A stretch of 64,000 nucleotides of DNA, taken from the NCBI GenBank assembly GCA_021307315.1, contig JAJSPD010000090.1:62001-126000 (forward strand), written 5' to 3'. The notes under the pieces were generated by a model. It was not told the DNA's origin. It searched no databases and worked only from the letters and a program-made list of their open reading frames with translations. Shown piece by piece: positions 34,383 through 44,518 of the stretch (positions are counted from its first letter, which is position 1; each line of letters starts with the position of its first letter). The position numbers and the translations under genes were made by a program. Source of the DNA: Bisporella sp. PMI_857. Lineage: Eukaryota > Ascomycota > Leotiomycetes > Helotiales > Helotiaceae.

Positions 34383-35213
34383 GTTGAAATCGATATTAGT
34401 TAAAAGTAGCTTACTGCAATGTTATCGAATGAAAAGTTCAAAATAGAGATATTTTGTTGTTCCTTGATTATTCTAAATGTTAATGCTTGTAGCAAATTGA
34501 TCAATATGAGATAGTAGAAATCATGCATCTACATAGTAAAAGATAGCTTATATACACTATTAAAGTGAGAATCCTTGATTCATTAAAGAGAGAGAAGCAG
34601 AGCGTTATATACATATTCTTGATTGAGACCAAACCTATTTGGTACAGTAAGTCAAGTGATTAACTTGGTCATTAACATATACATAGTAGAAATGAGAACG
34701 AGGCTCCGGTTTAGAAACCCAACAGATACAGTCCGAAGGGATTTTGCATTCAATAAGGATTATTGGAATCTTGCCAACAAAAGTTCAATAGGATAAGGAA
34801 TTATCGAAATAGTTCCAATGCAGCTATTATTAGGCTTGGAGACAATAAAAAATGCAACCTCGAAAGGAATAAGAGGAATGAATTGAAGTAAATGTTGGTC
34901 TTCCGCTGATCCTTAACGAACTATTCGGAAAACCAACAATTAGCAGGATTTGATTTCTAAAACCATTACAACGTCGTAAAGGAATTATGCCTAATGGATT
35001 ACTTGTTGGGTGGTCGACTTTCGGCTTAAGCCACCAGTACCCAAATATAAAAATAACCCTAGTGCCTGAGGCACTAAAGCATAATCTTAATCACCCTACA
35101 CTTCACTTCCGTTTACTTATTATTATCCAAACAATTACCTCAACAGCGCCAACTGCTGAGTGATCCATCAACCAGAAGCTAAAAGGATCCACCAGAACGT
35201 CTCTTACCTCAAT
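34383..35213. other. AT-rich intergenic region
   Basis: No gene is seen. The right end holds the promoter of the F-box-like gene, with a TATAAAAA word near 35046-35053. Confidence 0.45.
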
Positions 35214-36827
35214 ATGGGCCAACTAAGAATCACGCAGTATATAACTTACGATAAATCACCAGAGACAATGCCTGCCAGGTTCGGTTTTTTGGACCTGCCC
35301 CCTCATATCCGCCACAGAATATATCGCGAGGCTGGCATTGGAACATACCGACTTATTAATATGAACTACGGTATAACACATAATAACGAGGAATATGAAA
35401 CTCAAGACGCCACTATATATGACGATACATTCAGAACCCAAGCACCACTTAATAGGAGGTTCAACGCGCCGTGCCAAACACCTCTCAGCCTTCTTTACGT
35501 CTGCCACATCATCCACGATGAAGTCGAGCAGATTCTATATGCTGAAAACCACTTCGCGATCACACGGCGAGATCTAGGCGGCTTACAAGCGCTAGAAAGA
35601 ATTAGCAATACAGCCTTGAGAGAACTGCGGACTCTTGCTGTTTGTCTGAACATCTCATCCTGTATTACAACTTGTTGTCACAGCCCGCTATCGCGGTGTG
35701 GCAATAAAAAAGGACTTTGCAGGCGAGCACGTTGTCACGATATTGCGCTTGGGAACGTATCTTGGACAGATAAGCAAATTATTGCTCAATGGCAAAGAAT
35801 ATGCCAACGCTTTGTAGAAAACATTCGACCTGGCCAGCTTACTCTATATATTACATGCGACTGCAAAAACCAAGATACAGCTAAGATGATTATCGAGCCA
35901 TTATTAGCTGCGCCAATTCTCCAAGATTGTGCTTTGCGACTTGCAATAAAACCCTCACCAGCGTTAACTAACTTGGCTAAGGAAGCCGTTTTGCGCCTGA
36001 CAACTGGATATATAAAGGATAGCATAACTCCTTTTAGATTTGCAGATCTACCTAAAGAAATTCGGCTCCAGATCTTGGAATACACCTCGCTTGTACAAAG
36101 GCACGGAGAGGTCTTTCTTCGTTCGCGTTATCAGCTAGTCTTTTCTCAAGAATGCCGCAATCAAGGAATCGCTATAACAACAAACCAAGACAGCGACTAC
36201 TGGCCATATAATGAAAATTATTTGCTTAAATGCTTTTGTCGGCAAGAGCATTCCGCGTTTTCGTTTACGTGCGATTGCATAATGTTCCCTTTTTCTTACT
36301 TCTTGGTTAGTAAAGAATTCAGGTATATGGCTCTTCAGATATTCTTCAGCATGAATCAATTTCGAATACCTACTAGTAACAACAACACCAGCTTTCTCCC
36401 TTTCTTAACGTGGTTACCAAAGGAAGCGATCTCTTTCTTGACTTCTATATACTTGTTCCTAGACCTTGTCGAACCACCCTCAACCGGGCAAGACGCTACA
36501 AGCTGGAAGAACTGGCTGGATACAATAGAGACTTTACAATCAAAAGGGAATATACACGCTCTTTGCTTGACTTTGCGATTGTCGATATGGGAACCAGTTG
36601 CAGAGGACATTGAACCATCCTCAAATCTCAGGTCCGAAAACAGAAAGTTTATTTCTGGGAAGTTACAAGCAATGTTTAAGCCTATGAAAGTCCTTCGCCA
36701 ATTGAAAGGGTTAAGGATTCATCTCCATTTGAAATTAAGGCATAACACACATGCTTACCAGTCTAGATGGTGGTCAGAGGAGTGGATTTCGCTTGAAAAA
36801 GGTCTAGAGAAGTTTATTATTAATTAG
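35214..36827 (+). CDS. F-box-like protein, intact copy
   Basis: A single-exon frame starts at the ATG at 35214 (537 aa); an internal ATG at 35268 is an alternative start. An F-box-like motif FLDLPPHIRHRIYREAG lies at about residues 25-41, and a second one, FADLPKEIRLQILEY, near 276-290, so the protein looks like two tandem copies of one domain plan. Each is followed by a Cys-rich segment and a region of alternating helix-like leucines. Fungal F-box proteins of this type probably recruit targets to SCF ligases. The pseudogene at 14290-15840 is a paralogue. No introns are evident, and no damage is seen. Confidence 0.75.
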   Translation: MGQLRITQYITYDKSPETMPARFGFLDLPPHIRHRIYREAGIGTYRLINMNYGITHNNEEYETQDATIYDDTFRTQAPLNRRFNAPCQTPLSLLYVCHIIHDEVEQILYAENHFAITRRDLGGLQALERISNTALRELRTLAVCLNISSCITTCCHSPLSRCGNKKGLCRRARCHDIALGNVSWTDKQIIAQWQRICQRFVENIRPGQLTLYITCDCKNQDTAKMIIEPLLAAPILQDCALRLAIKPSPALTNLAKEAVLRLTTGYIKDSITPFRFADLPKEIRLQILEYTSLVQRHGEVFLRSRYQLVFSQECRNQGIAITTNQDSDYWPYNENYLLKCFCRQEHSAFSFTCDCIMFPFSYFLVSKEFRYMALQIFFSMNQFRIPTSNNNTSFLPFLTWLPKEAISFLTSIYLFLDLVEPPSTGQDATSWKNWLDTIETLQSKGNIHALCLTLRLSIWEPVAEDIEPSSNLRSENRKFISGKLQAMFKPMKVLRQLKGLRIHLHLKLRHNTHAYQSRWWSEEWISLEKGLEKFIIN

Positions 36828-36898
36828 CATGCGCAAGCCAAGTCAAAGAATAATTCCCAGAGCTTATACCTTACAGCTTGTGTGTTAAGGACCAATAT

Positions 36899-37154
36899 TG
36901 TCACGGCCCTGGCCCTATCTCGAGCTTGGCCCGTGTTACTACAGGGCTCGGCATCCCAGAGCTTGGCGACTGACGCTACAGGGCTCGCTTACACTGGCCC
37001 CTGGCCAGCCTCCTGTATATAAAGCACTACTCTCCTTTCCTTCTTCCGCCTGTAGCTTGTTCTCTTAGTTATGACAATTGATAGTTGTTCACACCTCTGA
37101 GTCCTTCTACCTAGATCTACGGATCGAGATCCCTGTTCAGCTTGAGTTGTTACA
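36899..37154 (+). mobile_element. Solo LTR (256 bp) with target duplication aatat
   Basis: It starts TGTCACGGCCCTGG and ends TTGAGTTGTTACA. aatat flanks it (36894-36898 and 37155-37159). It is the same family as 22805, 32522 and 56870. Confidence 0.9.
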
Positions 37155-37414
37155 AATATGTCATGTGACCAGTCATGTGATCTTTGTACGGGATATGCTG
37201 TTTGTTTGTTTGTTTGTTTTTCTACTTAACGTCTAACTAAAGGACCGTGCAAAGCACGGGACCTACCCCGTGTTCGAAGATACGACGCTAGGAGTAAACT
37301 CCTAGAAACCAGAGGCTGAAGGCCTGGGCATACTAGGATACTTGGTGTCATTCCTTAACCGCAAATATTAACGTACTTCACAAGCTAGTGGGCCACACAT
37401 GCTAGTGGGCCAAC

Positions 37415-37617
37415 TGTAAGGTGCTGGAGTAGGGTGGCACAAGTCAACTGCAATTGATACGAAGACTAATCTCTACCTTCTCTACTACGTCCCGAGTCCC
37501 CTACTTATACCCTCCGAACCCCTGGCGGCTCCCTACGTGCCCATACATGCCAAGCCTCAGTGCCTTTACCGAGCCCCCCTCAGTGCCCCTTAGCACGTGA
37601 CATCCTGGCGCCTGACA
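37415..37617 (+). mobile_element. Solo LTR (203 bp) nested in the MITE, target duplication ccaac
   Basis: It starts TGTAAGGTGC and ends GCGCCTGACA. The MITE sequence ccaac is present on both sides (37410-37414 and 37618-37622). Confidence 0.8.
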
Positions 37618-37632
37618 CCAACGCGGTTTTAC

Positions 37633-37751
37633 TGTCAGATGCCAGGGTTGATAAGCTTTACCACAGCACTAAGCGGGCCAAAAAGGTACAATATCCGACG
37701 TCGCATGTCAGAAAGCTTATCCTACTACATATACCAGTACGGAACCTGACA
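37633..37751 (+). mobile_element. Short LTR-like element (119 bp) nested in the MITE, target duplication tttac
   Basis: It starts TGTCAGATGCC and ends GGAACCTGACA. tttac lies on both sides (37628-37632 and 37752-37756), and removing one copy restores the MITE inverted repeat. Its length is short for an LTR, so another TG..CA-ended element type is possible. Confidence 0.75.
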
Positions 37752-38229
37752 TTTACCGCAAAAAACGCGCTTTTTCAAAACGTGTTATTTTAAGTACTAT
37801 TTTATTAAAATTCATGAAACTTAATATATAACAATCTAATTGTAGTTTGTATACATTATTTAAGTTTGAGACTAATACAATTTATATTTATTGAATAATG
37901 TTCAAAAAACGAAATTACAGGGATTATTTTATCGTGAAATGCTATATCCACATATTTATAATACTAAAGCTTTCGAAAATCGAATTACTGCTTGCTTATA
38001 TACTTGAAATATTATATTAAAAAGTTTAACTTTTTTAAATAAGTAATAACTAAAATAACACGTTTTGAAAAAGCGCGTTTTTTGCGGTAAAACCGCGTTG
38101 GCCCACTAGCATGTGTGGCCCACTAGCTTGTGAAGTACGTTAGACAGGAAGGTATTTACACTGGAACTGGGAAATGAGCCCTGCTCTAGCCCTCCTACTC
38201 CCCGTGGCTCACGCACCGTCAATATATGA

Positions 38230-39070
38230 TGCTTAAAACAAAGGAAAAAGTAATAGTTGACAAAAGAAAAAGTTGGCCAGCCAGCTGGCTTTGCGGTAGG
38301 GACAAATATCCTCAAAAAAGCGGTTTTTACGCCACCATTCTGTTAGCGTGGCAATACCTTCGCTGGTACCGAGTAGTTGTGGAATTAAAGTAGAAAGGGG
38401 CCCTCGGGGTCGGTTGCAGCGCCTGCGGGCGATTCTGCAGACAAAGAAGTGGAGGGGGGACTTGGAAAGGCCGCAAGAGCAGTGAAGCTGTGCGTCTGTG
38501 TAGTCGAACCTTTCGTGGTAGTCTTTGAAGTCGCCGTGATTTGACCTAGCTGCTATAATACGACCGAGCTCTTTTCTAGAGAGCCGTAGCTCCTGTGGAG
38601 GGACAGAGGCAGTAGTGATTAATAACAGTTGGTAATTTTCGTGTGCGGAGGTCGCCCACCATTCTGCACGTGCTTTTGAAGCTTGCTGTGCATGCCATTT
38701 CTTTAATGAGGCAAATGACAACGGATATGTAGCGCTGGGGAGCTGAGAAGAGCCATTGCGGGCTTCTGTATCTGCCAGTTCGTTTCCGGAAATGTTTGCG
38801 TGGCTAGGCACCCACCGGATGTGTATGTCGTCGGCTTGTGTGGTATTGTTTCTTTTCTGCCAGTCTTATCTAACTTTGATGAATGAGTTGAAGATAGGCT
38901 GTGAAGTAGTGAGTGATGGGGACAGAAGGCGCTTTGCGACTTCGAGGTTGTCGAGGCAGATCCAGACATTTTTGGCTAGTACGTTAACTTCTCGCGATGT
39001 CCCCCGCTTGATATCCGTCTTGGCGATGTCCCCGTTGGTCTTGCTAGTGGCGAGAGCGCCGGACTCATAG
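38230..39070 (-). mobile_element. Fragment of a LINE (Tad1/I-type) with RNase H domain
   Basis: The minus-strand frame ending at 38233 includes SHANISGNELADTEA, the C-terminal RNase H motif (with catalytic His and Asp) of fungal non-LTR retrotransposons. It is followed by a Leu-rich tail and a Cys/His segment (HCSCGLSKSPLHFF) usual at the 3' end of such elements. Upstream pieces (38703-38969) are in another frame. No reverse-transcriptase domain is attached. It is a dead remnant. Confidence 0.75.
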
Positions 39071-41205
39071 CGTACGACTTAGGCAAAGAGACGGGTCTGG
39101 ACGGATTTCAACTCTTACGATTCGGGCATGTCTTGGCCACCACGGAAACCGTCGTCAGGTCGGCAATCGGTAGCATTAAGCTCTCGGCGCCGAATGATGC
39201 GGAGGTGATCTTACCGTATTACGAGAGCACTAAACACAAGAAGCATTCCAATGGCAGGTTTGCGGACGCAGGCCAAGAGCGAGATTTGCTCTATCAAGTT
39301 GATGATAACGGGAACGTGCGTCTTGTGGAACGATAAAGACGACTAGACGACGAGCGCACCCGAGTGTGGGATGGTCCTATAGGTTCCGGAGATAAGCTGA
39401 TGAAGAATGCTCGAAAACGGAATGAGCTGAGAGACAAGTACAACGTCATCGGCCTCGAGATGGAGGCCGCTGGCACCATGAATCGCATTCCGGTTAGCGT
39501 CATTCGAGGGGTCTGCGGCTATGGGGATGAACATAAGAATAAGGAATGGTAACCGTATGCTGCAGCCATGGCTGCTGCCTATGCCGAGGCTGTTTTGGGA
39601 GAGATTCCTCCGAAAAGTATACCGAGTATTCCGGGGCTCTACAGAATAGTTAGTATGCGTGATAAACGCGCCGCTTTTGAAGGCTCTGGCCATATCGTAT
39701 ATTCCTCATCTACTACGTACAGGCCTAAGGCTAACTTATTACGTTAGCGGCACCTCGGGCGATCGCCACGGACAACATGGCTGAAAAGCGGAGACTCGAC
39801 GAAGAATATCCTGCCTCAACCACGGATCATAGACGCGAAAAGCACCGTGGCCATGAAGAGGACGCTGAGGTATCTAGCAGTAGTAACTAGAGAACCGCTC
39901 AGTACATCTCTCGCGGACAGGGAATTCAACAGACAGGTGGGAACTTCTCAGTCGGGGGGAACCTAAGTTTTGGTAATGACTAAATCCTTGCGGGAGATGG
40001 TCGGCCCTGATTATTAACGAATAGGACAGTAAACATATGTGCTACATCTCATAATGACCCCATGTGTATGTGAGCGTGTTGAAGTCCTTAACCTCTCTAT
40101 CCCACCAGAAGTAACTTGGCATACGGGACTGCAGTAGCTCATCTGATGCGTTTATTCTAGGTCTGTGGAAAGAGTTCTTGGGAGACCTTGGTGAAGACGA
40201 CCCAGACACCGACATCGAAAATGACAAGGATGGCTTTCTGGAAGACTGTTTCGCCTGGATTCTTCACGATGTACAACTAAGGGATTGGCAAGGCAACAAG
40301 GACACCCAACTCTGGATAAAAGGCGATCCCGGCCAGGGAAAGGCAATGTTGATGATCGGTCTCGTCAAGGAGCTGAGAGGTTGATTGAGAGCTTACGAGT
40401 CCTTGTCATTCTTCTTTTGTAAGAATGCGGAGCACCGTTTCAATAATGGCGTATCGGTGCTTCGAGGTCTTATCTGGAAGCTGTTGAGCGAGATCCCTGC
40501 CTTGGGCTGTTATATCCCGAAAGCATACCATCTTGCAACCAAGGACAAACGCAAGGCTATGTATGTTTGAAGAGTCAAGTTCATACTTATTTGATATCTT
40601 GAAGAGGATGCTCTCAGACGTACTGATGAATACCAACTTCGAGACGGTCTATCTTCTGGTAGATGCGCTGGATGAATGCGACAAAGATATGGACAGGCTT
40701 GTAGAATGGATTGCCCACAACGCAGCTGACCCTCAGTCCAAGGCAAAGTGGCTCGTGTCAGGTCGCTGCACCATGAAACTTGACCGGACCTCGATACCAA
40801 AACACCATCGGAAGAAACTTATTCTAGAACTAAATGACGGCCATATATCCCAGGCGGTTGCACGTTTTATCAAGCAGAAAGTGGATGCTTTAGCGTATGG
40901 TGTATACAGCGAAGAACTTAGAATCAAGGCCCAAATGACGCTGGAGGAGAAGGCTTAATCAACGTTTCTTTGGGCTGCCTTGGTGTGCAAACACCTGAGA
41001 GGTGTTCCAAAGTCGGAAATTATGACGGAACTTGACAAATTCCCACCCGGATTGCCACCCCTCTATGAAAGAATGATGCAACTGATTGAAAATCAAGGCA
41101 GCGCCATTAGCAACGTCTGCGAAAGGATTCCTCGCGTCGTCACTATCGCTTACAATTCGCTCACACTTGGTGAGATTGTTCCAATGGCAGAACTCCATGA
41201 GCGGT

Positions 41206-41399
41206 TGTTGGTATCACGGGCTTACCTTCCACGGGGCAAAAGGCGTAGCTCTACTTTGTAGGCCACGCTCTTGCTCTTGATGGATATGGTAATGATTGTT
41301 GTTGTATTAGGTTCTACTCTAGATTCTACAAAATGGGGGTTGTGCGGACCACGTGACCCGGTGGGTCGTATGTGGATCCGTAAACCCCTACTTCCTACA
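41206..41399 (+). mobile_element. Solo LTR (194 bp) with target duplication gcggt
   Basis: It starts TGTTGGTATC and ends CTTCCTACA. gcggt flanks both ends (41201-41205 and 41400-41404). It shares the ggcaaaaggcgtag word with the 182-bp family but is otherwise diverged. It interrupts the NLR pseudogene. Confidence 0.82.
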
Positions 41400-42393
41400 G
41401 CGGTCGATCGAAAATATTTGCGAACTCGTGAGCCTCTGCGGCTCGTACCTGATCCTCCGGAAGATGGCTATCTATTTTGTACACCAGTCGGCCAAAGACT
41501 ACCTCGACGGCGTTGCTGAATTTTTTCCCGGTGGACATGTAAAAGGACATCGCATGATAGCATCGCGGTCGCTTCAAGCCATGTCAACGACACTACGAAA
41601 GGATATCTATAACCTGCGGGATCCAGGTTTTTCGATCAAGGAAGTCAAGTCTCCCGATTGAGATCCCCACACCCCAATTCGATACGCCTGCGTCTACTGA
41701 ATTGACCATCTTTGCGAGATTAAAAGCGGTTGCGATGAAGTTGGCCTCTGTGATGGTGGGGAGGTCCACGTATTTCTTCAGAAGCACTTTCTTCGCTGGT
41801 TGGAGGTTCTCAGCCTAATGAGAAGCATATCAAGTGCAGTGGCTACGATTAGAAAGCTAGAGAATTTACTTGTAATAATTCGTTCTGATGTCTCTAGCTA
41901 AGTTCTTTAAGCTAAGCTTATCTAGCAAAATCCAAATAATGCCATGGATTCTCTCCATAGTACGAGATGCGCATCGATTTGTTCTCTACAATAGAGGCAT
42001 TATCGAAAACGCGCCTCTTCAGGCCTATGCGTCGGCTCTCGTGTTTAGTCCCTCTATGAGCAAGATTAGAACACTCTTCCAAGATCAACAGCCATCGTGG
42101 ATTCGTACGAGCCCGCTCGTCGAAGAGGATTGGAACCCATGCTTGCAAACGCTGGAGGGCCACACAGGCTCGGTCAAGTCCATCACTTTCTTTCCTGACG
42201 GACAACGGCTAGCATCTGCTTCGAGTGATGATGGGACAGTACGGGTCTGGGATGTCGAGACTGGCGCGTTGCAGCAGACGCTCGAGGCGGGCACTCCTTT
42301 TAAAGTACTATCATTCAGTCCAACGAATACAATCTCATAACAATTGCAGAATTGGGCCGTATCGCTCTGAACCAATCTCCTTCTGCTCCTAGT

Positions 42394-42575
42394 TGTCAGA
42401 ATACCTACCACGTAGCAAAAGGCGTAGTAGCTGTGACTACGCTCTTGCCGGTGTGGTTTTGATATTCGTTGATTCTTCTAAGCTACGGCCTATTGCCAGG
42501 TAGATATATAGGTGGTAGAAGACCCATAATCCTCGCGATATGGGACGCGTGAAGCTATGTACATACATTCCAACA
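42394..42575 (+). mobile_element. Solo LTR (182 bp), Copia-like, target duplication ctagt
   Basis: It starts TGTCAGAATACC and ends CATTCCAACA. Perfect ctagt duplications lie at 42389-42393 and 42576-42580. It is nearly identical to the copy at 23225. Confidence 0.92.
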
Positions 42576-43091
42576 CTAGTCAAACCCCGAACTGGTCAGC
42601 ATATTGTCTGCATGCCAGCAAATCTTGGATTACTTGGAATGGTAAGAAAGTTCTTTGGCTCCCTTCGGAGCATCGACCTGTGGTTTCGGCGGTCAGAAGA
42701 GAGACTATTATGATTGGATGTAGCTCAGGCCGTCTTCTCTTCTTCAGATTTCATCCCAAGATTCCGCCTCTCAGAACTACACAATTGTAAGAGTAAAGAC
42801 TTTTTATAGAAGGGTGTGGGAGGAGTTTTGAATATGTAGCGCCTTTGCAGTAATCAATTGTTCTAGCATCTTCTACCAGCCAGGGGCTTATTTATTACTC
42901 AACTGAAGTAAGTTGCCAAACATGTTTTTGGGAAGATGTGAGGAGGCATCAGTCTACGGTAGAGGCCCTTTGGCACTAGAATCTTCTATCATAGTGAGTC
43001 ATATGTCTCATTAATCGCCCGGACGAGACTTTGCTCAAATGAGTCATGCACTTCAAGATCGCTAGCTGACATCAGGTAAGCAAAGACCAGG

Positions 43092-43358
43092 GCGTGTTGA
43101 ACAGGCTAGGTCTAAGGATCATACCTAGCCTATTGGGGAAGTTGTAGGTATGCTTGCGCAAGATGCATACGTACTTTTGCCTTCGATGATGAATCTACTG
43201 ACATGTGCGTTACGTCGTATGTGATACTCACGTGTGAGTATCACGCCTCTATAAGTAGAGAGATTCTCTCCTGTAGTTTATGTTCCATAACCTTCAGCAA
43301 TTGGCTTGTTTACCCCATACTCTCTGGAAGCCCCGTGACTCTCTTCTTCTATTTCTAT
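43092..43358 (+). repeat. Inverted copy of the 51585-51846 segment
   Basis: From tgttgaacaggctagg to about 43358, this segment is closely similar to the reverse complement of 51585-51846. The shared part includes the palindromic gatactcacgtgtgagtatc word and the end of a Zn2Cys6-type coding sequence. No target duplication was identified. Confidence 0.75.
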
Positions 43359-44518
43359 ATTTTATATGAACTTGAAAACTTCGGCGTCTCTTCAACGTTT
43401 GTTACTGTATCACTATACAAGCAGGCAGTAGCTTAAAGACTGCAACGCCGGGTTACTCTAAGGTTTTAAGGCCGGGATTAGCAAAACATATTACTGGCAT
43501 TAAATCTTCCAGCGCCATTTGTAAGGTACAAGACTCTGAGAATCCATATAGAGGCACGCACGGAAAGAGTACAGAGATTGGTTGACATGATCCTTTTTAA
43601 AGTCTGATTTCTTGACAGGATTGTCCACACCTATGATAAACGTAGGTGTGGAAAATGTTGACGTGATTACTCGAGACCAAATTTACAACAAATTCACACT
43701 GCATACACCAGTACAGATAGAAAGCTCGAGATACATACCTCGGAAATGAAAGTTTGTCTGCCATTGATGAGACTAAAGTTGCATATCACAGTAAATAAAT
43801 GAGCAGCTATTTGAGTAGAGCGTTTCTCAGATACGAAATATAAAAAACAAAGCACCTTTCCAGCCGCTAAACAACCTCCCAAGTCACCCTGGTTAAGGTT
43901 TTGAAGGCCCCTCATTGTCATTAGATACATCCGCAGCTGCCTGTGCATCCCTGACTACATGTTTGATCATTAACATAGGTTGCGTGTTGGTCTATGAATA
44001 TTATTTGATGCGAGTGATAAGGAAATTCGTCGATATTTTCATGAGATTTGGCGTCTCCTGCGTTTTTTTTTCTCGCCGTGGACGCCCTATGAGTAGCGAA
44101 GGAAAAAAAAATAAGAGCTAAGTGGCTGACATGCATTAGGGTATCCTCAATGGAGTATGGCCAAAGATTCTCCTCTAAAATACAGTAAAATTCACAATCG
44201 GCTTCAGTCCCAAACACTCAATGATTTTATTTTGGACCTACATTTTATGTCCCACTGGTCCTAAACGGCTGGTCTACTTCTAGGCCCCTGCCCTAACTGT
44301 ATTGCTAACGTGATATGAAGATTTCTGTCTAAGGATGCGTACATCAGCATTGTTTCTAGTGCATCACGTGGTGTATAACATTATCAATCCGCTGCTTCAC
44401 CTAAGTCTCACTGTACATAACTGGCATTATTCTATTCGATTTTCGCCTTCCACACTGATGCCATCCGCATCAAATAATTCCTCGCTTACGCCCCGTCTAG
44501 GCAGCTCAAACCTTTCAC
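43359..44518. other. Intergenic stretch, no supported gene
   Basis: Several short frames exist on both strands without recognisable motifs. The right end is the 3' flank of the HET gene. Confidence 0.45.

Larger units (their letters stand above)
37371..38140. mobile_element. MITE with about 92-bp terminal inverted repeats, split by two solo LTRs
   Basis: The outer 46 bp (37369-37414 and 38097-38142) are perfect inverted repeats containing the subterminal word gctagtgggcca twice. When the two inserted LTRs in the left arm are ignored, the inverted repeat continues as gcggttttac and then cgcaaaaaacgcgc.., to about 92 bp in all. TA on both sides suggests a Tc1/mariner/pogo-type target duplication. 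The core (about 37795-38050) is very AT-rich and non-coding. The uninterrupted element would be about 440 bp. Confidence 0.85.
39081..42790 (+). pseudogene. PNP-NACHT-WD40 NLR pseudogene
   Basis: In order, the translated fragments are: a nucleoside-phosphorylase-type N-terminal domain (GHVLATTETVV near 39127, GLEMEAAGTMN near 39455, YGDEHKNKEW near 39520); a NACHT domain with Walker A GDPGQGKAML (40326-40355; Ala replaces the usual Thr) and Walker B-like VYLLVDALDECD (near 40650); a winged-helix-like part (SLTLGEIV); and one WD40 unit (LEGHTGSVKSITFFPDGQRL, near 42152). Stops interrupt it, including TAA at 39334-39336 and at 39550-39552, and two LTRs lie inside (41206-41399 and 42394-42575). 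Fungal NLRs of this plan act in non-self recognition and cell death. It is clearly non-functional. An intact member would be expected to have more WD40 units. Confidence 0.88.

Noticed and set aside
23225..42575. The two near-identical 182-bp LTRs as ends of one retrotransposon
   Set aside because: Each has its own, different target duplication (gtctg and ctagt), and the 19 kb between them holds unrelated genes.
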